Assembly (NCBI RefSeq): GCF_042651465.1
Contig: NZ_JBHSCZ010000001.1
Coordinates: forward strand, 434,001-498,000
Direction: 5' to 3'
From: Ferruginibacter yonginensis
Lineage (GTDB): Bacteria; Bacteroidota; Bacteroidia; Chitinophagales; Chitinophagaceae
Length of the DNA: 64,000 bases
The translations under genes and the position numbers were made by a program. Position 1 is the first letter of the stretch. Each line of letters opens with the position of its first letter. Under the pieces are notes generated by a model. It was not told the DNA's origin. It searched no databases and saw nothing but the letters and a program-made list of their open reading frames with translations. Positions 24,313-33,362 of this stretch are shown here, piece by piece.

Positions 24313-25971
24313 ATGAGCGAAGAGAAAAGTTTAAATTTTTTAGAAGAAATAATTGAAAACGATTTGGCTACTGGCAAATACCAGCAAATTATCACTCGTT
24401 TTCCGCCAGAACCCAATGGTTACTTACACATGGGGCATGCTACGAGTATTTGTTTAAATTTTGGTTTAACCCAAAAATACGATGGCTACACCAATTTGCG
24501 TTTTGATGATACCAACCCCGTTACAGAAGATACAGAATATGTTGAAAGCATTAAAGAAGATATTAAATGGTTGGGCTTTGAATGGAAACATGAATTATAT
24601 GCATCAGACTACTTTGATACCTTATACGAATATGCTGTAACCCTCATTAATAAAGGCTTAGCATATGTTGATGATTTATCATCAGAAGCTATTGCACAGT
24701 TAAAAGGTACGCCAACGGAGCCTGGTAAAGATAGTCCGTACCGCAACCGCAGCATAGCTGAAAACCTCGATTTGTTTGAACGTATGAAGCAAGGTGAATT
24801 TGCAGATGGCACAAGAACCCTTCGTGCTAAAATTGACATGGCACATACCAACATGTTAATGAGAGACCCTCTTATTTACAGAATTAAACATGCCCACCAC
24901 CACCGCACTGGCGATAAATGGTGTATATACCCAATGTATGATTTTGCTCACGGACAAAGCGATGCTATTGAAAACATTACCCATTCTATTTGTACGCTAG
25001 AGTTTATACCACATAGAGAATTATACGATTGGTTTATTGAACAATTAGGTATTTATCCATCGCACCAATATGAATTTGCACGAAGAAATTTATCATACAC
25101 AGTAATGAGTAAGCGTAAGCTATTACAATTGGTAAATGAAAAACATGTTAATGGTTGGGATGACCCACGTATGCCTACTATCAGTGGTATGCGTAGACGT
25201 GGCTTTACTCCACAAAGCATTCGTACCTTCTGCGAAAAAGTAGGTATTGCTAAACGTGAAAACGTTATCGATTTTAGTTTGCTTGAGTTTTGTTTGAGAG
25301 AAGATTTGAACCAAACGGCATTAAGGGCTATGGCAGTTTTAGAGCCATTAAAATTGGTGATTACTAATTACGATGCAGCTACAACCGAAATGCTCACTAG
25401 TGAAAACGGACCTGATGAAGCTTATGGCCATAGGGAAATACCTTTCAGCAATACCTTGTGGATAGAGCAAGAAGATTTTATGGAAGTGCCTGCTAAAAAA
25501 TGGTTTAGGTTAGCACCGGGTGCAAGTGTACGCTTAAAAAGTGCCTATATTGTTACTTGCGATACGTTCGATAAAGATGCAGCTGGCAACATCACTACTA
25601 TATATTGTACCTACCACCCTAACAGCAAAAGTGGTAATGATTCCAGCGGTATTGCAGTAAAAGGCGTTATACATTGGGTAAGTGCTGCACATGCAGCAAC
25701 CGCTGAAGTTAGATTGTATGATCGTTTATTTAAGGTAGAGAACCCACAAAGCGAAGAAGGTGATTTTAAAGACTACATCAATCCCCAATCGTTGACAACT
25801 GTACAAGCTTATGTTGAACCATCATTAACGAAAGCAACGTTACAACAACGCTATCAATTTTTACGTAAAGGTTATTTTTGTTTAGATAAAGATGCAACGT
25901 CTGAAAAATTAGTGTTTAACAGAACGGTTACATTAAAAGATGCTTGGGCAAAAGAAGTTAAAAAAGCATAA
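24313..25971 (+). CDS. glnS: Glutaminyl-tRNA synthetase
   Basis: This class I aminoacyl-tRNA synthetase charges tRNA-Gln directly. The HIGH signature is HMGH at residues 39-42 within PPEPNGYLHMGHA, and the KMSKS-type loop is VMSKR at 264-268. The segment LRFDDTNPVTEDTEYVESI and the catalytic-domain block GDKWCIYPMYDFAHGQSD are typical of GlnRS rather than of non-discriminating GluRS. The C-terminal beta-barrel anticodon-binding domains occupy residues 340-552. The length of 552 aa matches E. coli GlnRS (554 aa). It is transcribed alone from its own promoter. Confidence 0.97.
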   Translation: MSEEKSLNFLEEIIENDLATGKYQQIITRFPPEPNGYLHMGHATSICLNFGLTQKYDGYTNLRFDDTNPVTEDTEYVESIKEDIKWLGFEWKHELYASDYFDTLYEYAVTLINKGLAYVDDLSSEAIAQLKGTPTEPGKDSPYRNRSIAENLDLFERMKQGEFADGTRTLRAKIDMAHTNMLMRDPLIYRIKHAHHHRTGDKWCIYPMYDFAHGQSDAIENITHSICTLEFIPHRELYDWFIEQLGIYPSHQYEFARRNLSYTVMSKRKLLQLVNEKHVNGWDDPRMPTISGMRRRGFTPQSIRTFCEKVGIAKRENVIDFSLLEFCLREDLNQTALRAMAVLEPLKLVITNYDAATTEMLTSENGPDEAYGHREIPFSNTLWIEQEDFMEVPAKKWFRLAPGASVRLKSAYIVTCDTFDKDAAGNITTIYCTYHPNSKSGNDSSGIAVKGVIHWVSAAHAATAEVRLYDRLFKVENPQSEEGDFKDYINPQSLTTVQAYVEPSLTKATLQQRYQFLRKGYFCLDKDATSEKLVFNRTVTLKDAWAKEVKKA

Positions 25972-26000
25972 TGATATTTTTGGGGTTTGATGGGGAATGA

Positions 26001-26390
26001 TTAATTACCTATCAAATCCCATTTATTGCCATATAGATCTTCAAATACTAACACTTGGCCATACGCTTGTTGTGATGGTTCTCGAACAATGGTAACGTTG
26101 TGTTGAACCAATTGTTGATGGTAAGCATCAAAATCATTGGTATGTAAAAATAAAAATACCCTGCCGCCTGTTTGGTTACCTATTGCTGAATGCTGCTCCG
26201 CTCCTACGGCTTTCGCTAATAATATATGAGCACCTTTTTGTTGATGCGGTGCTACTACTACCCATCGTTTAGTATCAGAAAGTGGTGTATCTTCTATTAA
26301 TGCAAAACCTAATTTTTGGGTGTAAAATGCAATGGCTTCGTCGTAATCACGAACTACAATTGCTATTTGTGCAAGGTGTTGTTGTGCCAT
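26001..26390 (-). CDS. VOC-family (glyoxalase/bleomycin-resistance fold) protein
   Basis: The 129-aa sequence has the paired beta-alpha-beta-beta-beta layout of the vicinal oxygen chelate superfamily: LAQIAIVVRDYDEAIAFYTQKLGFAL at the start and VLVFEDLYGNKWDLI at the end. A metal-binding glutamate would lie in the last block. These proteins bind metals and act on diverse small molecules, or serve as antibiotic-binding proteins, and the substrate cannot be told here. It lies 3 nt from the next minus-strand gene, so the two form a small operon. Confidence 0.8.
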   Translation of the reverse strand: MAQQHLAQIAIVVRDYDEAIAFYTQKLGFALIEDTPLSDTKRWVVVAPHQQKGAHILLAKAVGAEQHSAIGNQTGGRVFLFLHTNDFDAYHQQLVQHNVTIVREPSQQAYGQVLVFEDLYGNKWDLIGN

Positions 26391-26393
26391 ATT

Positions 26394-26807
26394 TTATGCA
26401 GCTGCCACTGATTTATCTTTAGGGAAACAAGCACAAATCAATAAAAAAAGTGCTAAAAAGTTGATTAAAAAAATGCCCGGCAACTTCACCACTTCACCTT
26501 CAAACAATGAACCCGTAAATATTACATACGTACGAACGGTATAGGCTAGTAAAATGGCCGCTACAAATAAGTTGGCTCTTTTTGTAAATGTATAGGGCAG
26601 CAAAGTCATAAGTAAACTTACCACAGCAAAAATAGTAATGATGATACCAGCCCTTCCATAATTGGTACCTGTTGAAAATGGCTTAACGTTGTAGCCATTA
26701 AAAGTTACATTAATACTGTTGTAATGTACCCAAGGAATAAAACAAGCAATAATAAGGGCAATTGCGGTAGCTATAGCAGCGTAATGAAAAAAGTACTTTT
26801 GTTGCAT
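26394..26807 (-). CDS. Hypothetical membrane protein, 137 aa
   Basis: Four hydrophobic segments are visible at about residues 8-26, 52-70, 77-95 and 108-128. The loop after the first segment is polar (HYNSINVTFNGYNVKP). No family is recognised. It is the first gene of a two-gene transcript with the VOC protein immediately downstream, which is the only functional hint. Confidence 0.6.
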   Translation of the reverse strand: MQQKYFFHYAAIATAIALIIACFIPWVHYNSINVTFNGYNVKPFSTGTNYGRAGIIITIFAVVSLLMTLLPYTFTKRANLFVAAILLAYTVRTYVIFTGSLFEGEVVKLPGIFLINFLALFLLICACFPKDKSVAAA

Positions 26808-26930
26808 GGTTTGTTATTCAAAATATGAAATGCAAAAGTAGTATCTATAAAACTAATTATGTTTTTTAGTTTTATTTTGATGCTATATTTTTATGATTTA
26901 ATATTGGTATTTAACCTAAAAACCTAGATA

Positions 26931-28106
26931 ATGAAAACTACTTTATTAATTATTTTTGTGGTATTTTTTTCTGCTTTTTCTTCCGCCCAAATAACATTTG
27001 AACCTAGCTATTTTATCAAAAATGATGGCAGCAGAATCGATTGCCTCATAAAAAATAAAGATTGGAAAAATAATCCCAAAGAATTTGCTTATAAACTGAA
27101 TGCAACAGATATTGAAAAAAATATCAAAATAGATGAAGTAAAGTTATTTGAGATAGCCAATAAATTAAAATACGAAAAGCATGTTGTTGAAATAGATTAT
27201 TCATCTGAAGAAATTAGTAAACTTACTGAAAATCCGCTGCCAGTTTTTGAAACTGATACTTTGTTTTTAAAAGTACTTATTGAGGGGAAAGCAACCCTTT
27301 ATTACTTTGAAAATGGAAATGTTAATCGATATTTTTTTAAAGTAGGCGATGGCGAAGTAACACAACTCGTATATAAATCATATTTGTTTAGTGATGGTAA
27401 TATTGCTTATAATAAAGCATACCAAACACAAATATTGACAGATATGCAGCACCCTAATCTTACTGAAAAAGTAATAAATAAAATAAACTACAATTCAAAA
27501 GATTTAATCAATGCATTTTTGATATACAACGAAAATAAAGGCAGTAATTACAATAATTTAGCAAAAACAAAGTCTACCAATATAAGTGTTAGACCAGGTA
27601 TTGAATTTTCAAATGCGGTTATAAGTAATCCTGCTATTTTTAACAACAATATTAAAACAGCTACAAATTTAAATTTTAGAATTGGAATTGAAGCTGAATT
27701 TTTGCTTGGTTTTAATAATAATAAATGGGCTATTATTGTTGAACCAACTTATAAATCTATTAATAGTACCACTTCTTTTCCTGATAGAAAAGTTGTGCTG
27801 AAATATAATACCATAGAAGTGCCAATTGGTGTGAGATACTATTCATTTTTAAATAGTCAATCTAAATTATTTTTCAATGCACAGTTTATGCAAGACTTTG
27901 CTTTAAATTCAACCATTAAATATAATACAGTACCATTAAAAATTACAACAAAGGGCAACTTTGTATTTGGACTTGGTTACAAGTATTTAAACAAATATGG
28001 TATTGAAGTAAGGTTTAATACAACTAAAGATATTTTGAAAGATTATGTTGTGTGGAAAGCAGATTACAACAGCACTTGTATTGTATTTAGTTATAAATTA
28101 TTTTAA
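26931..28106 (+). CDS. Secreted protein with C-terminal outer-membrane barrel-like region, 391 aa
   Basis: A signal peptide (MKTTLLIIFVVFFSAFSSAQ) precedes a mixed region of about 180 residues (SYFIKNDGSRIDCLIKNKDW) and then a region of alternating hydrophobic strands from about residue 220 (SVRPGIEFSNAVIS, FRIGIEAEFLLGFN, IEVPIGVRYYSFL, FVFGLGYKYL) that ends in an aromatic-rich strand (CIVFSYKLF). This is the pattern of Bacteroidota outer-membrane beta-barrel proteins of unknown function. It is monocistronic, with a strong terminator shared with tRNA-Cys on the other strand. Confidence 0.7.
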   Translation: MKTTLLIIFVVFFSAFSSAQITFEPSYFIKNDGSRIDCLIKNKDWKNNPKEFAYKLNATDIEKNIKIDEVKLFEIANKLKYEKHVVEIDYSSEEISKLTENPLPVFETDTLFLKVLIEGKATLYYFENGNVNRYFFKVGDGEVTQLVYKSYLFSDGNIAYNKAYQTQILTDMQHPNLTEKVINKINYNSKDLINAFLIYNENKGSNYNNLAKTKSTNISVRPGIEFSNAVISNPAIFNNNIKTATNLNFRIGIEAEFLLGFNNNKWAIIVEPTYKSINSTTSFPDRKVVLKYNTIEVPIGVRYYSFLNSQSKLFFNAQFMQDFALNSTIKYNTVPLKITTKGNFVFGLGYKYLNKYGIEVRFNTTKDILKDYVVWKADYNSTCIVFSYKLF

Positions 28107-28113
28107 TACAAAT

Positions 28114-28145
28114 AAAAAAGCTGCTCTAAAAAAAGCAGCTTTTTT
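28114..28145. terminator. Bidirectional terminator
   Basis: AAAAAAGCTGCT and AGCAGCTTTTTT form a perfect 12-bp stem with an 8-nt loop, flanked by A and T runs. It serves the barrel-like gene on the plus strand and tRNA-Cys on the minus strand. Confidence 0.9.
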
Positions 28146-28148
28146 TTG

Positions 28149-28220
28149 AGGTCCCTAGCGGATTCGAACCGCTGTAGAAGCTTTTGCAGAGCTTTGCCTA
28201 AGCCACTCGGCCAAAGGACC
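28149..28220 (-). tRNA. tRNA-Cys (anticodon GCA)
   Basis: The 72-nt minus-strand sequence folds into a cloverleaf. The acceptor stem pairs GGTCCTT with AGGGACC (one G-U). The D-arm is GCC/GGC, the anticodon stem AAGCT/AGCTT carries the loop CTGCAAA with anticodon GCA, and the T-arm pairs AGCGG with CCGCT around TTCGAAT. The discriminator base is U, the known identity element of tRNA-Cys. CCA is not encoded (CAA follows), so it must be added after transcription. A -7 like element lies 28 nt upstream and a terminator immediately downstream. Confidence 0.96.
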
Positions 28221-28247
28221 CAATCACCATTGTTCGTTAGTGGATGG

Positions 28248-28255
28248 CAAAAATA
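28248..28255 (-). promoter_or_regulatory. Probable -7 element of tRNA-Cys
   Basis: On the minus strand this reads TATTTTTG, a TAnnTTTG match, 28 nt upstream of the tRNA 5' end. Confidence 0.4.
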
Positions 28256-28315
28256 AGGAAATTTTTATTTAGAATTACCAATATTTAATCGAAATTGAGC
28301 ATTCAAATAAAAAAT

Positions 28316-29191
28316 ATGAATACGATAGCAGCATCTGAATTAATTATAAACAACCGTGGCGCCGTATACCATGTAAATTGCAGGCCCGAAGAAATTGCCC
28401 ATACCATTATAACCGTAGGCGACCCTGATAGAGTGAAGGAAGTTAGTAAACATTTTGATCGTATTGAGTTTCAAAACAACCACCGTGAATTTGTTACACA
28501 CACAGGCTATATTGGTACAAAACGAGTATCGGTAACCAGCACTGGTATTGGTCCTGATAATATTGATATTGTATTAAATGAGTTAGATGCATTGGTAAAT
28601 ATTGATTTTGAAACCCGAACAATTAAAGAAAACTTAACCTCTCTCAACATTATTCGTATTGGTACATCAGGATCTTTACAAAAAGAAATACCGGTTGATA
28701 GCTTTGTGGCAAGTACACATGGTTTGGGTATCGATAATTTGATGAATTTCTATCGTTTTCAAAACAACGATGAAGAAATTCAATTACAACAAGCCTTTGT
28801 GCAACATACCAATTTAGATGCCATTACCAACCCATATATATTTGGCGCAAGTGCTGCTATAATGAAACATTTTGTGGAAGGTTTTCACAGTGGTATTACG
28901 GTTACTTGCCCAGGTTTTTATGGCCCACAAGGTAGGGTATTGCGTTTGGGTTTATCGCAACCACAGTTAATTGATAGTCTTACTACCTTCCAATTAGGCA
29001 ACCATCGTATTAGTAATTTTGAAATGGAAACTGCAGCAATTTATGGTTTAGGTAAGTCATTAGGGCACCATTGCTTATCGCTGAGTGCTATTGTTGCAAA
29101 TAGAATTTCAAAAGAGTTTAGTAAAGATGGTAATGCAGCGGTTGAACAATTAATACAAAAAACTTTGTCTATCATAGAAAGCAACTTTTAA
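28316..29191 (+). CDS. Nucleoside phosphorylase (uridine phosphorylase-like)
   Basis: This PNP/UDP-family enzyme splits nucleosides with phosphate in salvage. The phosphate-binding block GDPDRVKEVSKHFD is near residues 33-46, STGIGPDNIDI near residues 75-85, and RIGTSGSLQKEIPVDSFV follows near residue 112. The substrate-binding helix SNFEMETAAIYGL near residue 230 contains the conserved glutamates that bind ribose. The MxTA variant and overall pattern favour pyrimidine nucleosides, but purine activity is possible. The ATG at 28316 is preferred over a TTG at 28295. The stop overlaps the dapF start (TAATG), indicating translational coupling. Confidence 0.85.
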   Translation: MNTIAASELIINNRGAVYHVNCRPEEIAHTIITVGDPDRVKEVSKHFDRIEFQNNHREFVTHTGYIGTKRVSVTSTGIGPDNIDIVLNELDALVNIDFETRTIKENLTSLNIIRIGTSGSLQKEIPVDSFVASTHGLGIDNLMNFYRFQNNDEEIQLQQAFVQHTNLDAITNPYIFGASAAIMKHFVEGFHSGITVTCPGFYGPQGRVLRLGLSQPQLIDSLTTFQLGNHRISNFEMETAAIYGLGKSLGHHCLSLSAIVANRISKEFSKDGNAAVEQLIQKTLSIIESNF

Positions 29192-29973
29192 TGCAATTTG
29201 ATTTTTTAAAATACCAAGGTACTGGCAACGATTTTATTATAGCAGATAATCGTAAGCAACTATATAATGAACTTTCAACAGAAACGGTAAGGCATTTGTG
29301 CGACCGAAAATTTGGTATTGGTGCAGATGGACTTATTCTTTTAAACAATAGTATTACCCACGATTTTGAAATGCAATATTTTAATGCTGATGGTAATATT
29401 GGTAGTATGTGTGGCAATGGAGGGCGCTGTATTGTTCAGTTTGCACATGACAATGGTATTGTGAAAGACAGCTATGTTTTTGAAGCAGCTGATGGATTAC
29501 ACGAAGCCAACATCACCCAACAAAAAATAGTACAGCTTAAAATGAACCCTGTAAATGCTGTACAATATTTTAATGATTATAGTGTGCTCAATACAGGTTC
29601 GCCTCATTATGTGAGCTATGGTGTTGGGGTAAAAAATAAAGATGTTTTTGCTGAAGGAAAAGCGATTCGCTACAACGAAACATTTTCGAAAGAAGGCATT
29701 AATGTAAATTTTGTTGAAGTAATGGGAGCTAACAACATTTTTGTAAGAACGTATGAACGTGGTGTTGAAAATGAAACGGCTAGTTGCGGTACTGGTGTAA
29801 CAGCAGCTGCGTTAATGTATCCACAAAATAGCATCGGTGCAAATAATATTCAAATAAACACTATTGGAGGTAACTTAAATGTAACCTTTAATAAAATAAA
29901 TGATCAACAATTTGATAATATTTATTTATGTGGCCCTGCCAGTTTTGTTTTTAAGGGCAGCATACAAATTTAA
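29191..29973 (+). CDS. dapF: Diaminopimelate epimerase
   Basis: DapF converts LL- to meso-diaminopimelate for peptidoglycan and lysine synthesis. The two catalytic cysteines lie in symmetric blocks: MCGNGGRC near residue 73 and ASCGTGVTAAAL near residue 202. The start FLKYQGTGNDFI is the classical N-terminus. The length of 260 aa is normal. The gene overlaps the nucleoside phosphorylase by one base and is followed, 9 nt later, by corA, so it is part of a four-gene plus-strand run. Confidence 0.95.
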   Translation: MQFDFLKYQGTGNDFIIADNRKQLYNELSTETVRHLCDRKFGIGADGLILLNNSITHDFEMQYFNADGNIGSMCGNGGRCIVQFAHDNGIVKDSYVFEAADGLHEANITQQKIVQLKMNPVNAVQYFNDYSVLNTGSPHYVSYGVGVKNKDVFAEGKAIRYNETFSKEGINVNFVEVMGANNIFVRTYERGVENETASCGTGVTAAALMYPQNSIGANNIQINTIGGNLNVTFNKINDQQFDNIYLCGPASFVFKGSIQI

Positions 29974-29982
29974 TTTTTAGGC

Positions 29983-30921
29983 ATGATTCAATATTTCAAT
30001 ATCGTTGACCACCGCACTGTTGCAACTGATAAACCAGGCAATGGCACATGGGTAAATGTATTACCGCCACTTAAGCAAGAAGAATTTTCTGAATTAAGTG
30101 CGGCATTAAACATACCGATTGACTTTTTAAAAGATTCATTAGATATTGATGAACGCAGCCGTTACGAGGCCGATGAAGATGTGAAGTTGGTTGTAATTAA
30201 AACACCTACCGAAAACAATTCATTTAATGAAAGCGATGCGTTTTATATTACCATACCGATAGTTATCATTTTAACAAAAGGACAAATTGTTACAGTAAAC
30301 TCGTTTGAAAACGAAGCCATCAAAAAGTTTTTAAATAGCTTTCAAAATCGCCATCCCGATAAAAAAAATATGATGGTGCTTAAAATTTTTGAGAAAGTGA
30401 TCAATAACTATCAAGATCATTTGAAAGAAATTAACCAACGGCGCAATGCATTAGAACAAAAATTGTACGATGCTAATAGAAACGAAGAGCTTCTACAACT
30501 CATGCGTATTCAAAAAAGTTTGGTATACTTTGTAACCGCATTACGCAGCAATGAATTGTTGATGATGAAGTTGGCTCGAACTGATTTTTTACAACTCAGT
30601 GAAGATGAAAAAGATTTTTTAGAAGATTTAATTATTGAAACTTCACAAGCATTAGAAACCGCTAATACTTACACTAATATTTTAGTAAGTACGTTAGATG
30701 CATTTGCAAGTATTATTAGCAACAATCAAAATGAAGTTTTAAAAACACTCACCACCATTACTTTATTTTTAAGCATACCCGTTTTAATAGCTAGTATATA
30801 TGGTATGAATGTACCCTTGCCTTTTCAAGATTCACCTTATGCATTTTGGACACCTATTGCCATTTCACTAATTATTTTGGGTTATGTTACATATAAATTT
30901 TTAAGACGCACCAAACGATGA
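29983..30921 (+). CDS. corA: CorA-type magnesium/cobalt transporter
   Basis: The family's cytoplasmic funnel domain occupies residues 1-250 and is followed by two C-terminal membrane helices. The first (FLSIPVLIASIYGMNV) ends in the selectivity signature GMN near residues 274-276, and the second (FWTPIAISLIILGYVTYKF) is close to the C-terminus. A basic tail KFLRRTKR follows. CorA forms pentamers that import Mg2+. The length of 312 aa is normal. It shares its transcript with dapF upstream, and its stop overlaps the NUDIX start (ATGA). Confidence 0.93.
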   Translation: MIQYFNIVDHRTVATDKPGNGTWVNVLPPLKQEEFSELSAALNIPIDFLKDSLDIDERSRYEADEDVKLVVIKTPTENNSFNESDAFYITIPIVIILTKGQIVTVNSFENEAIKKFLNSFQNRHPDKKNMMVLKIFEKVINNYQDHLKEINQRRNALEQKLYDANRNEELLQLMRIQKSLVYFVTALRSNELLMMKLARTDFLQLSEDEKDFLEDLIIETSQALETANTYTNILVSTLDAFASIISNNQNEVLKTLTTITLFLSIPVLIASIYGMNVPLPFQDSPYAFWTPIAISLIILGYVTYKFLRRTKR

Positions 30922-31376
30922 TAACAATAAGAGTGTATGGCATACTCATGAATGATCAACAACAAATACTCGTGAGTGATGAGTTGATACGTGGTATGAA
31001 AATTACGAAATTTTGTGGTGGAGGCTTAGAAGAAGGTGAAGGTACAAGAGATTGTTTACAAAGAGAATTTATGGAAGAAATGGGGCTACAAATTGCTGTT
31101 GGCGAACATTTATATACCACTGATTTTTATCAACCATCAGCTTTTAGAAAAGGGGATCAAATATTATCAATTTATTACTACGTAAAAGCCTTGGAACCTT
31201 TAAAAGTTGTAACTAGTGAAATTCCTTTTGATTTTAGTGAGGCTCAAATGCAGCAATACCAACAATTACAGCAAATTGAAACTTTTAGATGGATACCACT
31301 AAAAGATTATTCAGCAGCAAATATGACCTTGCCTATTGATAAAATAGTGGCCAACTTACTTAAAGAAAAATATTGA
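30918..31376 (+). CDS. NUDIX hydrolase
   Basis: The Nudix box GX5EX7REUXEEXGU is present: the glycine of GGLEEGEG near residue 37, then DCLQREFMEEMGL, with the metal-binding glutamates of REFMEE. The fold hydrolyses a nucleoside diphosphate linked to another moiety. Bacteroidota contain many members and the substrate cannot be predicted. The 152-aa protein overlaps the corA stop by 4 nt (ATGA) and ends the phosphorylase-dapF-corA-NUDIX transcript. Confidence 0.88.
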   Translation: MITIRVYGILMNDQQQILVSDELIRGMKITKFCGGGLEEGEGTRDCLQREFMEEMGLQIAVGEHLYTTDFYQPSAFRKGDQILSIYYYVKALEPLKVVTSEIPFDFSEAQMQQYQQLQQIETFRWIPLKDYSAANMTLPIDKIVANLLKEKY

Positions 31377-31401
31377 GTGCATAATAAAATTATGCACTCA
31401 A
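31373..31401. terminator. Inverted repeat between convergent genes, probable terminator
   Basis: TTGAGTGCATAA and TTATGCACTCAA are perfect 12-bp arms with a TAAAA loop. The left arm includes the stop codon of the NUDIX gene. The T-tract is weak, so efficiency is uncertain. Confidence 0.6.
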
Positions 31402-31407
31402 ATAATA

Positions 31408-31902
31408 TTATTGTTGATCTGCCGTAGGGCCGTAAGTGCTTGGTACAGCAATACCTAATAGTCGTAAATAAACACCTAATTGTGCTCTATGGTGTACACT
31501 ATGATTTAACACCCACGTACGCATCACCTGCATTTTAGGCATGGTAAAATACACCATATCACCATTACGCATTGTCCAAGGTTTGTGCATCTCTTCATCT
31601 GTTGTTGTTGACAAAATAGTGGTAGCGGTTTCTAAACACTTATCAAAAAGGGCTAATAAATCTGCAGTTGTTTCAGCCACTTTTGGCGTATAATCACCTT
31701 TCGAAAAATCAAGCTCATCATACACAACGGTTTCTTTTGGCCAACCATATATTTCTGCAACATGTTTTGCTAAAGCACCCAAGGGCATACTTTTTTCGTG
31801 GGGTTTCCAATCTTGGTTGTCCATAGGTACGGCGGCTAAAGTTAATCGAGTGGCAACAGCTTCTTGCTGTAATTCTGCCAACATTTGTTGTGCAATGGTC
31901 AT
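31408..31902 (-). CDS. DinB-family (DfsB-fold) protein
   Basis: The 164-aa protein is a four-helix bundle of the DinB/YfiT type. The metal-binding histidines are expected at H46 or H47 of KHVAEIYGWP and at H137 and H138 of VLNHSVHHRAQLGVYLRLLG. The C-terminal segment GIAVPSTYGPTADQ is commonly seen in the Bacteroidota members. Some DinB-fold proteins are thiol-dependent transferases, which would fit a bacillithiol-using cell, but this is inference. It is transcribed alone. Confidence 0.8.
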   Translation of the reverse strand: MTIAQQMLAELQQEAVATRLTLAAVPMDNQDWKPHEKSMPLGALAKHVAEIYGWPKETVVYDELDFSKGDYTPKVAETTADLLALFDKCLETATTILSTTTDEEMHKPWTMRNGDMVYFTMPKMQVMRTWVLNHSVHHRAQLGVYLRLLGIAVPSTYGPTADQQ

Positions 31903-31986
31903 AAATATGAAGTTTTAGTTCTTTAAATGTATTAAAAATAACTACTGCTTCATATTATATTTATGTAAATGGTAAATGTAAAAATA

Positions 31987-32378
31987 CTATCAGCCATAAG
32001 CCGGATTCTGTAACCGTTGTACAATAATTACAACAGCGGTTGTCATTTATCTGGGTGCAATATTACTATTACACTCTAGCTGCCTACCCTCCCCCACACC
32101 AATATTGCTAATGGTATTGAACGAGCCGCTCAAATGCTTTCGCAGTGAGGGTATATGTGGCATTACAGCATGCAAGGTTTACCCATCATATACATTACTG
32201 TGCATGACCGTGAGCCCTTACCTCACATTTTCACCCTTACTTGCCTTACGGCAAGCGGTTATTTTCTGTGGCACTTTCTCTTGCTTAATTGCTTAAACAG
32301 CCGGTCGTTAACCGGTGCATTGCCCTGTGCTGTCCGGACTTTCCTCTCCTTATAAAAAGAGCGACAACCGGCTGATAG
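31987..32378 (-). ncRNA. rnpB: RNase P RNA (bacterial type A)
   Basis: The catalytic RNA of ribonuclease P, which removes the 5' leader of tRNA precursors, is encoded on the minus strand. The 5' conserved block GAGGAAAGTCCGGAC lies near 32333-32347 on the plus strand as its complement. The 3' conserved block ACAGAATCCGGCTTATGG complements 31994-32012. The termini CTATCAGCC and GGCTGATAG pair as helix P1, which fixes the ends at 32378 and 31987, giving about 392 nt. A TAnnTTTG element directly precedes it. Confidence 0.95.
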
Positions 32379-32383
32379 AACGG

Positions 32384-32391
32384 CAAATGTA
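32384..32391 (-). promoter_or_regulatory. -7 promoter element of rnpB
   Basis: The minus strand reads TACATTTG, a TAnnTTTG match, ending 5 nt upstream of the predicted RNA 5' end. Confidence 0.6.
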
Positions 32392-32470
32392 TGACTTTAC
32401 ATTTATCTAGTTTGCATTATCAATTTCTATACATTTACAGTATCATTATCGTTCAAAAAATTAACCTTGT

Positions 32471-33322
32471 ATGCGAATTTCAAAACTTTGTGGTGCTTTA
32501 TTAATAATCATATTATTTCAACTGCATATTACCGATGTTATGGCCCAAAATGTGGTAAAAGTAATGTCGTATAATATTAGGTTAGATGTTAAAAGTGATG
32601 GTGAAAATTGGTGGGAAGTAAGAAAAAATAAAGTAGCAGATTTAATGAATTATTACGAGGCTGATTTTATTGGTGCACAAGAAGTACAATACCATCAATT
32701 ACAATATTTACAAAGCCAAATGCCACAATACCAATATATAGGAGTTGGTAGAGATGATGGTAAAAATGAAGGAGAGTTTTCGTGTATATTTTATAAAGCG
32801 GCTCAATATAAATTATTAAAGCAAGGTACATTTTGGTTATCAGCTACGCCAGATAGTGTGAGTCGTGGTTGGGATGCCGCCTGCAACAGGGTTTGCACAT
32901 TTGGTTTGTTTCAACATAAAAAGAGTAAACAAAAGCTATGGGTATTTAATACGCATTTAGATCATGTTGGCACCATTGCTAGGTTAAATTCCGTTAAGCT
33001 AATAGCTGATAAAATAAACGAATTAACCAAAAAAGAAAATGTACAAGTATTGATTACTGGCGACTTTAATTCAAAACCAACCGAACCACCTTATCAATAT
33101 TTTGCATCGTCATTTATCAATACAAGAAACGCTTGTAAAACGCCCTATGGTGGTGCTGACACTTGGAATAGCTTTGCTTTTGATAAACTACCAAACGGTT
33201 GTATAGATTACATTTTTATGAAGCAAAATGCAGCTGTTGTAAAGTTTGCCACTATAACAGATTCGTACGAAAAAAAATATCCATCAGATCATTTTCCGGT
33301 GTTGGCAACCATTGCACTTTAA
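32471..33322 (+). CDS. Secreted endonuclease/exonuclease/phosphatase-family hydrolase
   Basis: A signal sequence (residues about 1-25) precedes a 255-residue EEP domain. Typical motifs are MSYNIRLD (residues 34-41), the metal-binding glutamate of GAQEV, FNTHLDHVG (near residue 158), TGDFNSKP (near residue 195) and the terminal catalytic histidine of YPSDHFPVLATI. The family includes nucleases, sphingomyelinases and phosphodiesterases; secreted Bacteroidota members without a known substrate are common. The gene stands alone, 92 nt from the start of rnpB on the opposite strand. Confidence 0.85.
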   Translation: MRISKLCGALLIIILFQLHITDVMAQNVVKVMSYNIRLDVKSDGENWWEVRKNKVADLMNYYEADFIGAQEVQYHQLQYLQSQMPQYQYIGVGRDDGKNEGEFSCIFYKAAQYKLLKQGTFWLSATPDSVSRGWDAACNRVCTFGLFQHKKSKQKLWVFNTHLDHVGTIARLNSVKLIADKINELTKKENVQVLITGDFNSKPTEPPYQYFASSFINTRNACKTPYGGADTWNSFAFDKLPNGCIDYIFMKQNAAVVKFATITDSYEKKYPSDHFPVLATIAL

Positions 33323-33362
33323 ATGTTTATTGTTAAAATAGGTATTTTCTTACCTTAGCAAT

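Noticed and set aside
28295..28315. TTG start seven codons ahead of the nucleoside phosphorylase
   Set aside because: The ATG at 28316 is a better start and the extra residues are not part of the family.
32105..32355. Two plus-strand ORFs of 63 and 66 aa
   Set aside because: They lie wholly within the complement of the RNase P RNA gene.
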